Part shown: piece after piece, positions 44,091 to 54,559 of the stretch
How positions within the stretch are numbered: the first letter of the stretch is position 1
How the letters are laid out: every line of letters begins with the position of its first letter
Source: Prosopocoilus inquinatus
Lineage: Eukaryota > Arthropoda > Insecta > Coleoptera > Lucanidae
Assembly (NCBI GenBank): GCA_036172665.1
Contig: CM069877.1
Coordinates: 11,738,501 to 11,802,500 of the forward strand
Length of the DNA: 64,000 nucleotides
Reading direction: 5' to 3'
The notes under the pieces: generated by a model
The model's input: only the letters and a program-made list of their open reading frames with translations
What the model was told of the DNA's origin: nothing
Databases searched by the model: none
Position numbers and translations under genes: made by a program

Positions 44091-44760
44091 ACTTAATTTA
44101 TGGATTAAAGTTACACTCAACAAATCTCAAGGTCAATCCAACCTAACTGACATCAGCCTGACTTCATCTAACACAAGTGAAAGATTAATAATTGCAAGAA
44201 AAATTAAAACTAAAGATTGAAAATCAATTAAAATGAAGTTCAAGTTAACAATTTAAAACAAATGTTAAAAAAATTACAAGTAAAAAATATATACGTATAG
44301 AAATTTATACATGGATTTAAATGAACAACAAATCTCAAGTCAACTAAACTCAACTTACATGTCATATTCTACACAAGTAAAATTTAAAAAAAATAACCAA
44401 GAAATTTAAAGTAACAAAAAGATGTTAAAATAAATTTATGGATTACAGTTACGTGTAGCAAATCTCGAAGTCAATCTCACCTGACTGACACCGACCTGAC
44501 TACATCTGACACAAGTAAAAGATAAAAATTACAAGAAAAATTAAAAGTAGAAATTAATTAAATTAATTAAAATTACTATTATTATTAATTCAAATTAAGT
44601 TCAACTAACGTTAAGGTCAATTCTATCCAACTCAACCTAATTCCACTTATTTAACCCGCCATTATAACCCAACTAGTTCTGTTCAATCCAAGCAGAAATA
44701 AAATAAAATAAAAAACTAAAAAAAATTGTTAAATGCCAATTAAGTTAATTTTTACGTATT
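44091..44760. repeat. Degenerate AT satellite, CAACAAATCTCAAGGTCAA units
   Basis: Three units near 44112, 44328 and 44455 share CAAATCTC(A/G)AAGTCAA, CTGACATCAGCCTGAC and CACAAGTAAAAGATTAAAA. Same family as 1-1400. Confidence 0.7.
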
Positions 44761-44868
44761 TTAAAATGATCACTTTCACAGCAAAAAGAAAATGGTTACT
44801 GCGGTTTATCGCCCATGTGGTGATAAATCTTCACGGTTGGCAACACTGTCTGACTCTAAAATCACATA

Positions 44869-44992
44869 GGGCCGATTTCATAATAGGACTGTAAATTTAA
44901 AGTTACTTTAACCTAAAAAATACATTTGTTTCCCTATTCTTAAAGTGACTCTAAATTAAAGCTTCCTTAAAGTCTGATGATTAAAAAGGGCC
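44869..44992. mobile_element. MITE copy (family with 1692, 10348, 10938), best preserved
   Basis: Starts GGGCCGATTTCATAATAGGA and ends GATTAAAAAGGGCC. The CATTTGTTTCCCTATTCTTA centre is flanked by arms TTTAAAGTTACTTTAA and TTAAAGTGACTCTAAA. Confidence 0.85.
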
Positions 44993-45089
44993 AATAGTAC
45001 GAAGTTTTCCTGTCTGGTTACTTTTCAAGTTACGAGTTAATTAAATGACAAATTGAAGCCACTTACATATTAAGTCATCCCATGCAAGA

Positions 45090-45265
45090 AGGCCATGTAT
45101 GGGATGAGCTACATAATAACTCATCCCATGCAAGGCAGCCATGTTGCAGTGAAACTCTCGAGCTACGCTTCTGGTGAAGAAGTTCCAAATAGGGCTGAAA
45201 CAGCTGAACAGAAGCTGCTCGAGGAATGCACTGCAATCAAAAACGATTTGCAACAATTTTTTTTT
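45090..45265 (+). ncRNA. Hammerhead-like unit, core mutated (CTGGTGA)
   Basis: Stem I CTCGAGC (45157) pairs with GCTCGAG (45217). CTGGTGA is at 45171-45177, the stem II remnant AAGTTCC/AAAT/AGGGCT follows, GAAA is at 45197-45200, and CAGCTGAAC replaces CAGCTGTC. Both the first core box and the cleavage triplet are altered, so it should be inactive. Ends TGCAATCAAAAACGATTTGC as in the 8-kb units. Confidence 0.6.
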
Positions 45266-45280
45266 ATTCTAGAAAAATAA

Positions 45281-46160
45281 TGGATTTATTAAAATAAAAA
45301 AAAAAAATCTGGCAATTGTGGGATTACTTACAATATTTTTTCTGCAATCGACTACATACTCTATTGGAACTAATAAAAGTCGCCATACTATTTTTTTTTT
45401 TTTTGAAACAATTGCAGAAATTCGCGTGAATTTGTTTCCTTTTTTATGGAAAAGGGCGCCAGTTACTTTTTTGTATAAGGGCGCCGACTAGGTACCCTTC
45501 TTCCGGCTCTAACTAATGATAAAAAATTTCTCTTAATTTAGTGCACGAAAATATCACGTGGCGATTAAAAAAAGCCCCGCTCCCTCGTCCCCCTCCTTGA
45601 AATAATGAAAAACGAAGCCGGCCGGTGCGGCGAGGCGTCCGAAAATAAACCGGACTTTTCCGATTATTGTTATTTCGGTAAAACAAAATGTCACGGCCGC
45701 CTTTTTTAACGGTTCACCGCGACTATCATCAACCGCTAGGTTAATAAATAATTTTTATATTAGGTCAGTAAAAAGGCCCAAGATACGACCGCGTCGCATG
45801 CCTCGAATCCATTTTTATTCGCGCTAACGACGTCGTTAAAAGTAAAATAAAGCGAGAAAGTCTGTTGTTACGTGAAGGGGGAGTGACTCGGAGGAAAATT
45901 ATACTCGTAGGCTTTGACAGCAGAAACGAAAAAGAAAAAAATAAATCAAAAAAGTAAAACGCGTCCGTTCGTTTCAGGAGTGGAGCGCGCGTCAGTTTTA
46001 GTTCGCCCAGAAGACGTTAGATGTCTGAAATACGTTCATAGATTTTGACGTGAACGTAATATACACAACTTGAAGGCTGTATATTACGCAAGTTTAGTCT
46101 TACACTGTTTTAGACTTTTCTTTTTTTTAATAAATTCCCGTTGATTTATGGCACAGTTGA
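45281..46160. other. Intronic sequence with a GC-richer stretch, no gene accepted
   Basis: 45550-46010 is less A/T-rich (AAGCCGGCCGGTGCGGCGAG; ATCACGTGGCG contains an E-box/HRE-like CACGTG). It might be regulatory. No coding motif. Confidence 0.35.
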
Positions 46161-46164
46161 AAGC

Positions 46165-46365
46165 AAAAAAAAAACTACAGTTTCCTGTAATTATTCTTTC
46201 TCAAAACGCCGTAGATTAAATACGAATTCACAGATTTTACCAAAGTTCTAAACTTGTTAATTTTGAAAGCTTTAAAATTTTTTAAATGTGATCTATGAAG
46301 TCGTCTCTAATCACTGCCATTTTCAGAAAGAATAATTACAGGAAACTGTAGTTTGTCTACTTTTT
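46165..46365. mobile_element. MITE with CTACAGTTTCCTGTAATT termini
   Basis: ACTACAGTTTCCTGTAATTA with TTCTTTCT on the left mirrors AGAAAGAATAATTACAGGAA and ACTGTAGTTTGTCTAC on the right. Solo ends are at 1835-1890 and 46850-46890. Confidence 0.8.
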
Positions 46366-47870
46366 TTTGCTTCCGACTGTACTTGGGGAAAGCAGTATGT
46401 AACAGAGATAGACCTACCTGACAGATCAGCTTGTCTGTGAATTGAAACAACTGCCAAAAAAAAAAAACAGCTGTCACTTTGTATTACGAATCCAAAACAA
46501 GCATTTTTTTGGCGGGACAATCTCATTTTTTTTACAATTCGTCCCGCGTCCCGCGGAGCTTTAGAAAAGTCGCGCTTTACGAAAATATTGTACCTTTTGT
46601 TGGTCAAGTCAAGTAGAAGATTGGTTTATAAATGTGTTAACCTGACACAGTTGACTGAGTATTTGTTTTGAATTTGAAATACTTTAGAAATAGAGTCTGG
46701 TACTTGATTTGAGTAAAAAATTAGAAATCGCAGGGCTGAAGCAAAAAAAAAAATATATATAAAGCGGTCAATAATGATGGTCCGCGCCGCTATTTTAATT
46801 TATGAAATATTAAAATCTCTTCAAATCTACCCGAAACCTCAGTTCCAGAGAGAAAGAAAAATTACAGGAAACTGTAATTGTCTACTATTTTTTTGTAACA
46901 TATTAAAATTAGATTTTAGAAAAAATTGGCAACATTGCCTGCAGAAAATCTGACGATCTTGCTAATAGCAGACTACAACTTAAAGCGCGCCCTCAGGCGG
47001 CCAGGGGTTAGTTTTCTGGCATTGACACATTGCATTAGTGAATACTACTTAAAAGTAAAGTTATCTTATTGGTTGGGTTGCAAAAGCAGTCTTGATTTAT
47101 TTAACATTGAAAATAAGCAGCTAAAGATTTCTTTTTGAAATCTACTTTCTTAATACACTGTTGTCGTTTCTGCTGCAATAACTTCTGCTTGTTTAGAAAT
47201 TTAGAAATGACTTTTTATTCTGCGTTATTACAAAACTTGTACAAAAGTTCCTGTTGACTAGTTGCTATCAATTCACAAGATAGGATGCCACGGTCAACGG
47301 TTATAGCGATTCTAAATTAGGTTTTTAAATTCAAAAATAAAAATTCAGTAAGTTTTGACATACACCAATAAATATTGTAATAATAAAAGGCGCTGGTAAA
47401 AATTTTGCAACCCGGCGACTTGACTTCTAGTTACGCCGCTCCTGAGGTACGTTTCAAGATTTGCATGCCGTGGCCGAGGTACATTTGAAGATGCGCGTGT
47501 TTGGTAATAATATAAGCTTGGGATGTTTCGGGTGGGTTTGCCCACTTCTAAGTTTTTTGAAAAGTTGCTACGATTATTCAGATTTGAATTTTTTTACTGC
47601 GAACGTGCTCCTTGATTGAACGAGGCCATGCCTAAATCCGCCCCTGATCAGAGCTTCCAACTGATTTATCGCCCAGCATGTAACGTGTGTCCAAATAAAA
47701 ATCTCTTTCTGGTCAAGTAGGTTATGACAGAGAATTTGTCTACTGGAAGTTCGCTTCTAAATTCAACCGCCAAGCAGTCAAATCGACAGTTATTTACTTT
47801 ATTAATTTTTATGAATAAAAACGTTCTAATTCTCGGAAACCTTTTTTAAAATTATGTACACAGGTTTGAT
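46366..47870. other. Intronic sequence, nothing recognised apart from repeat ends
   Basis: 46755-46810 resembles 28020-28090. The solo MITE end lies at 46850. The frames here have no motif. Confidence 0.45.
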
Positions 47871-48745
47871 ACTTGTGTAGCCGAGTTGCTTGAGCGCGCT
47901 AGAAACGCATTTGACGCTTGGCCAGGTAACTATTTGGTGTGTGTTCGAACCCTTCTTGTGTATGGGGATTCTGTCTTGTGACATACAGACAAATCTAACA
48001 TCGAAATTTATTCAATTAAATTAATTTATTAACTTTTATTAATGAGAATATTTTAATTTTCGGGAACTTATTTTAAGGTCTTGTACACATTTAGCTTGGC
48101 ACTGAAATAACCAGGTTTGGTACTTGTTCTTAAAATAAAGCCTATGGAAAGGGTGCAAAATATAAAAAAAGGTAGGGTGCAAAATATAAAAAAAAGGTAG
48201 GATGTAAAATATAAAAATAATTCAAACAAATCTAACGTCAAAATTTATTTAAATAAATTGATTTATGAGCTTATATAAATGAGAACATTTTAAGTTTTGT
48301 GAGCCTATTTTAGGGTTATAACCAGGTTTAATGTATAGCTGCATAGCCCCAAGTTGGTTGAGCGCACTGGCAGCTCGCTTGTCGCTTGGCCGGGTAACTA
48401 TTAGGTGTGGGTTTGAACCCTTCTTGTGGATATGTGTTCTATGTAGGAGACTCGGGACATACAAACAAATCTAACGTCAAAATTTACTTAATTAAATTGA
48501 TTTATGAATTTTTATAAATGAGAACATTTTAAGTTTTGTGATCCTATTTAGGATTATAACCAGGTTTAATGTATAGCTACATAGCCCCCAAGTTGGTTGA
48601 GCGCGCTGGCAACTCGCTTGTCGCTTGGCTGGGTAACTATTAGGTGTGGGTTTGAACCCTTCTTGTGGGTATATGTTCTATGTAGGGGACTTGTGACATG
48701 TAAAACAAACCTAATGTCGAAATTTATTTAATTAAACTAATTTAT
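47871..48745. mobile_element. Tandem tRNA-derived SINE cluster, period 238 bp
   Basis: TAGCCGAGTTG (47878, polymerase III A-box-like) and GTGTTCGAACCC (B-box-like, near 47941) start a unit. Better-conserved copies begin at 48343 and 48581 (period 238), with GTTGGTTGAGCGCGCTGGCA, TAACTATTAGGTGTGGGTTT and GAACCCTTCTTGTGG. The later copies have GTTTGAACC in the B box. The spacer carries AATCTAACGTCAAAATTTA and GGTTATAACCAGGTTTAATG. A copy between 47880 and 48343 has lost its head. Confidence 0.78.
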
Positions 48746-49337
48746 TAATTTTTATGAACGAAAATATTTTAATTATTTTCGGAATGGAAAAGGCGAAAAC
48801 GCAAAGAAAATTTGAATGAAAGAGCACAGGAACGACTTTGAAAATGAGGATGCAGTACTTTCAAAAATCTGGAAATGTAACAAATCATTTTCGTCAATAA
48901 GAAAAGAAAACTAGATTTTTTTTTAATGTGAAAATAAAAAAAAAACAAAAGAAGAAAGAAAAATAAGGAATACTAACATTATTTGCTGATCGTGACCGCC
49001 GCGCCGCGCCGACTCCCCCTCCTTGCTAAAACGTAAACAAAAATAAAAGAAATGAAAATCGCCGCCGCCACAAAAAAAAACAGTTGAAGAACGGAACAAA
49101 AATGACACATAGGAGTATTTGTTTTGAAATAAATTTGATTTGATATTACCACTGAATTTTGTAAATTAAAAAAAAAAATCACAAAATAAATTTAAGAAAT
49201 AATTAACGTTTTTGTGAAAATAAAAAAAAATAGAGAAAAAAACTCTTGTCTTGCCAAAGAAAAAAAAAATTGAAGATACGACACAAAACAGAGCGAAAAC
49301 TGACAAATGAGAACGAAATATAGTAAGAAAAAAATAA
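48746..49337. other. A-rich intronic sequence, nothing recognised
   Basis: A runs, with a short GC patch near 48995 (ACCGCCGCGCCGCGCCGACT). No gene. Confidence 0.45.
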
Positions 49338-49395
49338 TTAGGTGTGGGTTTGAACCCTGCTTGTGCATGTCGGTTCTACCTGAGAGGAATACACA
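49338..49395. mobile_element. SINE fragment near the PAS-B exon
   Basis: ATTAGGTGTGGGTTTGAACC and TTGTGCATGTCGGTTCTACC match the B-box half of the 48-kb SINE. It lies about 110 bp before the exon at 49509. Confidence 0.7.
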
Positions 49396-49508
49396 CAGAT
49401 CTTGTTTAAAACAATTTTTCCACGACCTGCTTGACCAGACTTATCAATTTTGCTAGCAATAAGTGATAATACGAACAAATTAAGTAAATTTCTTTTTTTT
49501 TGTTCCAG

Positions 49509-49653
49509 TATTTTCCAAAGGACAGTGCGAGACGAATCGGTACCGGTTTTTAGCGAAAACTGGAGGTTACGTTTGGGTTTTGACGCAGGCCACCTTGATC
49601 TACGACAAGATGCAGAAGCCGCAGAGCGTCGTGTGCGTCAACTACGTCATCAG
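49509..49653 (+). CDS. sima: sima/HIF-1alpha internal exon: C-terminal half of PAS-B
   Basis: The acceptor is TTTTTTTTTGTTCCAG and the donor ATCAG|GTAGGA. In phase with the exon ending at 13005 it gives (L)[19 protein letters not shown], then [20 protein letters not shown] and VVCVNYVI. This is the distal PAS-B beta-sheet of HIF-alpha (compare LAKRGGYVWVETQATVIY and IVCVNYVVS), the surface that binds ARNT PAS-B. The exon ends in AG of a serine/arginine codon. No following sima exon (region just after PAS-B, oxygen-dependent degradation domain with its LAP hydroxylation motif, C-terminal activation domain) was recognised before 64000, so the next intron is at least 14.3 kb unless a small exon was missed. 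Confidence 0.95.
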
Positions 49654-49735
49654 GTAGGATTTCTTTCGTCTTTTTTCCTCTCCCTCTCTATCTCTCTTCC
49701 GCTTTGCTTGTAGGGAGCCCAAAAGTTGGCATTTC

Positions 49736-50320
49736 AATACCGTTCGGTTCAGCTTGGTTTATAAAAATTGTGCAAACTTTTAGAGATGACCCGGTAGAAC
49801 ATTTTTTAGGTTACTAGTTCTTGTACAGGGTGTTCCAAAGTTTTAGAACATTTCGGCCACTAGTTCTTATACTGGGTACTCTAAATTTATTGCAATTGAC
49901 TACAACGTCGGTCATTTCAGCTTGGTTTATGACACCCTTAGGCTTTTAGAGTAGACCCGGTTTTAGTGACTATTTTTTATATAGAATTCTCTAAAGTTTA
50001 GAACATTTCGACCACTAGTTCTTATACTGTGTACTCTAAATTTATTGCAATTGATTACAGCGTCACTCAGTTCAGCTTGGTGGTTTATGAAATCCTTAGA
50101 TTTTTAGAGTAGACGAGGTTTTAGTGACTAGTTCTTATACAGGGTGCTCTAAAAATATATTGCAATTGACTATAGCGTGGCTCACTTCAGCTTTGCTTAT
50201 AAAATCTTGAAACTTTTTATAGCTAACTCGTTGGAACATTTTGGTCCCCTCCCATTTCTTCTACACGTCACCAGTTTTTATACAGGGTGCTTCCTAGTAT
50301 ATTGCAATTGACCAGAGCGA
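49736..50320. repeat. Tandem repeat of about 175 bp with ACAGGGTG-type junctions
   Basis: TTCAGCTTGGTTTATGA, TTTTAGAGTAGACCCGGTTTT, AGTTCTTATACAGGGTGCTC and TTATTGCAATTGACTACA recur in about four diverged units. Just downstream of the PAS-B exon. Confidence 0.8.
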
Positions 50321-51105
50321 CGTTGAAATGCCAACTTTTTTCTTCTTTTTGTGCGCACTTAAAAAAACGAATTTATTTGACACGCACGAGAAAGAAAGCG
50401 ACGTTAACTTGGCAGGCGGGCTGGGGCGTACGAAATTAATTTGCGAGGGGGGTGGGGGGGTTGCGTAAATTCCCGAAAGTTCCGAAACTTTCGCACGGAA
50501 TAGCCTGCGCAAGTTGAATTTAACGAGGAAGTAATTTACGATTAAAAAAAAAAATATCCTAACTGCAAAATCGAAAGCTATTTTTTTAAGGTTATGTTAC
50601 GGTAAGTACAATTTTTATTAAGGACTTTAGAAAAAAAGGATTAACGTAAGACTCGGGGCTCCCAACTTTAGCTTTCAGGTCGGCCAAGTGAAATTTACAT
50701 AAGTGCGAACTTATGCACGTGTGCAATGAATCAATCGATTTGTTTGCGTCTTTTTGGCAACGTTGCCACGTCGTATTTATAACGCCTCTAACGAACCGCG
50801 CTCGAACTGCAAACGAACTCAGATGGTTGTTTGGTATTTTGTTTTCCTTCCGCTTTCGAGTGTAATCATGAGAGTGCACGCGTAGATGACCCGTTTAACG
50901 CTAGCCATGCCAAGATGTTAATTAGGTTGCCTACCGTGTATTATGACGTTTGCCCACGCAAGTCCTAGCGTGCCACGCTTGATAGAAACGAACTAATTAA
51001 GTAAGGAATTCAATAAATAATGTGTTCGGAGCAGTAAAGACGAAGTTAGTTTGTCCGATGGAGGAAATACACGCGAACATTCTTTTTTTTTAATGTCAAC
51101 AGTAA
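50321..51105. other. Intronic sequence of mixed composition, no gene accepted
   Basis: 50600-51000 has even composition (GTTGCCACGTCGTATTTATA, ATGCACGTGTGCA), could be conserved non-coding DNA, and contains CACGTG at 50717. Frames on the minus strand lack motifs. Confidence 0.35.
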
Positions 51106-51370
51106 ATTAGTATTTTTTGTACAGGGTTCCATAAATTGCGTGGTCTTCTTGACTTGACCGGTTATCCTAACACTATTATACAGGGTCCCCGCATGTCGAT
51201 TGATTTTTGCTTTCATCGTAAATAATCGGTCAGGCAGTATAGAAAAAATTATAAATTCGATTAAAAATTTAAAAAAATATATGCAGGATCCCTCCATGTT
51301 GGTTGATTTTTTGTTTTCATTGCAAATAATCGGTCAGACAGCATAGAAAAAAATTTAAAAAATTCAAAAC
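51106..51370. repeat. Direct repeat of about 120 bp
   Basis: GTTGATTTTT(G)TTTTCATTGC / AAATAATCGGTCAGACAGCA near 51300 repeats GATTGATTTTTGCTTTCATC / GTAAATAATCGGTCAGGCAG near 51200, with ACAGGGTCCC / GCAGGATCCC at the junctions. Confidence 0.75.
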
Positions 51371-52030
51371 AAAAAACTTCAACCCTGCACAGAATGCTTA
51401 ATTTTTCTGGAGCTCAAGAAAGTTGGGTTATGTTGGTTGCAAATGAAAGACCCTGTAATTTACTGAAGATTTAGGTTTTAGAAAAGGTAATGTGACATTA
51501 CATTTTGTATTGTATTGTATTAAAAAAAAAAGAAATTATTTAATATGAGGCTCCTATTTTGAATTACCCTGTATATGTATATTCGAAAGCTGTTCCTGCT
51601 CTTGCAAATCGATTTAGCCGTTTGTCTTTTAAAAAAATATTTTTGGAGCGTCAAAATAATGGAACGTCCTTAACACCTGGGCCGCGCCGCTCGTGTTTGT
51701 GTACACAGGAAGGGCTGCCAATCACCCGACGACTTCCATTGATGATATTTCAAGCATGGCCGATCGCATAACGGCCCCGTCCTGGATTGTGGCATTTGTG
51801 TGGAGGGGGGGGGGGGCTTCGGGGGTCATCTGAAATTAAAAACAGATTGCGGCGCGAGCAAAATAAAATTCGTTTGCGCTTGCTTTATTGAATAACGAAA
51901 AATTTTCTCGTGATGAAATGACAATTTTTCAAAAAATTAAAACGAAGAACAATACAGAGAAAAACAAACACAAAGTATGTCTCCCCCTCCCCCCCCTCCA
52001 ACCCCTCACAGCCCCACACCTTTTCCAAAA
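51371..52030. other. Intronic sequence, nothing recognised
   Basis: 51640-51790 is GC-richer (CACCTGGGCCGCGCCGCTCG). A G run lies at 51800-51815. No gene. Confidence 0.4.
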
Positions 52031-52340
52031 CATCTTTAATATAATATTTCCTATACGGGGTGGTTCAGAATAAGTAGTCTACCCTTAGGGACGCATTTAC
52101 TAAAATCATGCAATTTTTGCAAAAATTAAGATGAAGATCAACACAAAGAATAACAAACACCAAAGTACCCGCCCCCCCCAAATTAATCGTGTAGAATATC
52201 CTTCCTTCTAAAATATCTTTAATTTAATGTTTCCTATACGGGGTGGTTCAGAATAAGTGGTCGACTCTTAGGGATGCTTTTACTAAAATCATGCAATTTT
52301 TGCAAAGATTCAAATGAAAACCAATACCAAGAAAAACAAA
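52031..52340. repeat. Direct repeat of about 180 bp
   Basis: CCTATACGGGGTGGTTCAGA with ATAAGTAGTC / ATAAGTGGTC and AAAATCATGCAATTTTTGCA occurs at about 52050 and 52230. A further diverged partner lies at 51890-51990 (TTTTTCAAAAAATTAAAACG). Confidence 0.8.
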
Positions 52341-53490
52341 CACAAAAATATAAGTAAGAGTATTTACTAATGTCATACATACAAGTAAGAAATTGCAAGA
52401 AATCGAATCAAAAATCGACCTATTGTGAATTCCAAATTGAAACCGTTTAGTGACCACCAATCAATTTGTACCCTCAATTTTCGATGCATTTTGGTCTTAG
52501 AAAGCATACGCGTTAGACCTTCTTTGTCAACAGGTTTTTTTTTTTGTGTACTATCACTGGTTAACGAGCTGGCCGCTTATTTTGCAATTGTTATTTGTAA
52601 AAAAAGGGATTTGTTTTTCGTGGACAATCTATAGGTAAAGGGTGGGACACTTATTTCCAGACATCCTGTATTTTGCGAATATTTATAAATTAAAAAAAAA
52701 ACTATGAAAACGAAAAAAACTTTGAGAGGGTTGAGGAGGGGAGGGGTGATAATAAAATTCTAAGTAATCGATCCGTTAAGCCTGGGTTTTGCTAGAATAG
52801 CGGACGTAAGTTAAAATGATGAAGCATTGGTTTCCTAGTACACCGGTACCGCAAAATAGCGGACGTAAGTTAATGGAGAAGCTTTGGTTTCCTAGGATAG
52901 CGGTACCGCAAAATAGCGGCCGTAAGTTGGCGGTGAATGACGCCACATAAAACGTGCTAAGAATGCTAAGTATTTTTGGTTTGCTGGAAAACGCCAAACG
53001 TCATTGTCGACCAAATAAAAATATGTTAAATGTTTTTTAAACGTTCGGAATCCGCTTTTGATGACTTCTCATTTTCTAAATGTGTTAGTAACGTTATATC
53101 GAGTTGTGGACCATTATGAAATTTGTAAAATAAATACGCATTCTCGCTTTTTCTTGCTCAATTTACGACTATGTGTGTCGTCTTTGAAACGCAACATGAC
53201 GTCATTCACCGTCATATCACGGCCGCTGTATTACGGTATCGTTATCCTAGAAAACCAAAGCTGAAGTGACGTCACATAAAACGTGCTAAGAAAACTAAAA
53301 CTAAGTACATCAGAGAGATTTTTTAAACGTTTAAAATCCTTTTTGGCAAGCCCTCATTTTCCGAATATGTTAGTAACGTCAGTTCGTGATGGACGATTAT
53401 GAAGTAAATGTAATAGGTACACATCGTCGCTTTTCTTGTTTACTTCACGTCAATGTATGTCATTTATCAGCGCTACATAACGTCACTCAT
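52341..53490. repeat. Diverged repeats with GCGGTACCGC and TTTGGTTTCCTAG, both orientations
   Basis: GGTTTCCTAGTACACCGGTA, CGCAAAATAGCGGACGTAAG and CACATAAAACGTGCTAAGAA recur at 52830-53000. Inverted forms (TATCGTTATCCTAGAAAACC) recur at 53225-53300. Frames here are read-throughs of the repeat. Confidence 0.7.
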
Positions 53491-53940
53491 GGTTATGTTA
53501 CGGTCGCCACATTACGGTACCGCTATCCTACGAAACAAAAGCGATCTTTAGTTCACAAAGCAAGCAAAGCAAAAAATCTGGTTTTTTTTCGTCATGTTAG
53601 ATACTTACTTTGAATGACCCTGTATCTTGCGTTGTGTATATTTAAAACAAAAATCGCTACATTACGGTACCGCTATCCTATGAAACTAAAGCTTTAGTTC
53701 ACAGAGCAAGCAAAGCAAAAAAAAAACCTGTTTTTTCGTCAGATTAGATACTTACTTTGAATGACCCTGTATCTTGCGTTGTGTATATTTAAAAAAAAAT
53801 CGCTCCATTACGGTACCGCTATCCTATGAAACTAAAGCTTTAGTTCACAGAGCAAGTAAAGCAAAAAAGAAACGTTTTTTTCGTCAGATTAGATACTTAC
53901 TTTGAATGACCCTGTATCTTGGGGTTATGTATATTAAAAA
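53491..53940. repeat. Tandem array, three units of about 148 bp
   Basis: CGGTACCGCTATCCTA is at 53515, 53665 and 53811 (periods 150 and 146). Each is followed by AAAGC...TTAGTTCACA, AGCAA(G)CAAAGCAAAAAA and GATACTTACTTTGAATGACC. Confidence 0.88.
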
Positions 53941-54540
53941 AAGAAAAACTATGAAAATTAAGAGTCTGGGAAGGGGATAATAAATTCAAAAAATAAGTGT
54001 CCGACCCGTTAGTTCACGAAAAGAAAAAACAATGCAGAAAAGCTTCGTTTTTTCGTGTTCTCTCTGTCGTTAACAGATCGGACACTTACTTTGCATCGCC
54101 CTGTATTTTGCGATTATTTGTAAAACACGGTGAAAATTAAAAATTTTCAGGGAGGGATGTTCATAATATATGTTCATAATAACATTCAAAACAAATAATC
54201 CTTCGCGTTTCAGTAAAAAAGAAAATGATTTTTTTTTGATAAACAAATAATTAAATAATAGTACACAAATAATTAAATAAGTAATAGTAATTATTTCTTG
54301 CAAATTCTGTACTTAAATGACCCTAGTAAATACGCTCCTATCGGATTGGACACCTATTCTGAATCACCCTGTATGTAGTTAAGTAAATAACCGATTTGTG
54401 AATTGTCATCCAAATCTCAGTAAAAAATAAAGACGTAGCAAAGATTGGCATTTCATTATTAAGACAAGTATTGTTGTTTTCTATAATAAGTATTGAAATA
54501 TTGAAAATTAGCATTGAAGTACAAGAAAAAAAATTTGCAA
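53941..54540. other. Diverged continuation of the preceding array, then AT-rich sequence
   Basis: GACACTTACTTTGCATCGCC (54069) and GACACCTATTCTGAATCACC (54348) are decayed unit ends. No gene. Confidence 0.5.
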
Positions 54541-54559
54541 GATCTCCAATTTTTTACCC

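Larger units (their letters stand above)
13006..49508 (+). other. sima: 36.5-kb intron splitting the PAS-B domain of sima
   Basis: The canonical GTAAGT donor at 13006 and the TTCCAG acceptor ending at 49508 join two halves of PAS-B in frame (phase 1). It is about 690 times longer than the 53-bp intron in PAS-A. It contains a complete antisense lipocalin gene, one unidentified exon-like segment (27352-27432) and a dense set of satellites, palindromes and inverted-repeat elements listed separately. Confidence 0.9.

Noticed and set aside
47878..47955. Possible functional tRNA gene
   Set aside because: A- and B-box-like words are present, but acceptor and anticodon stems do not pair and the segment is repeated as a SINE.
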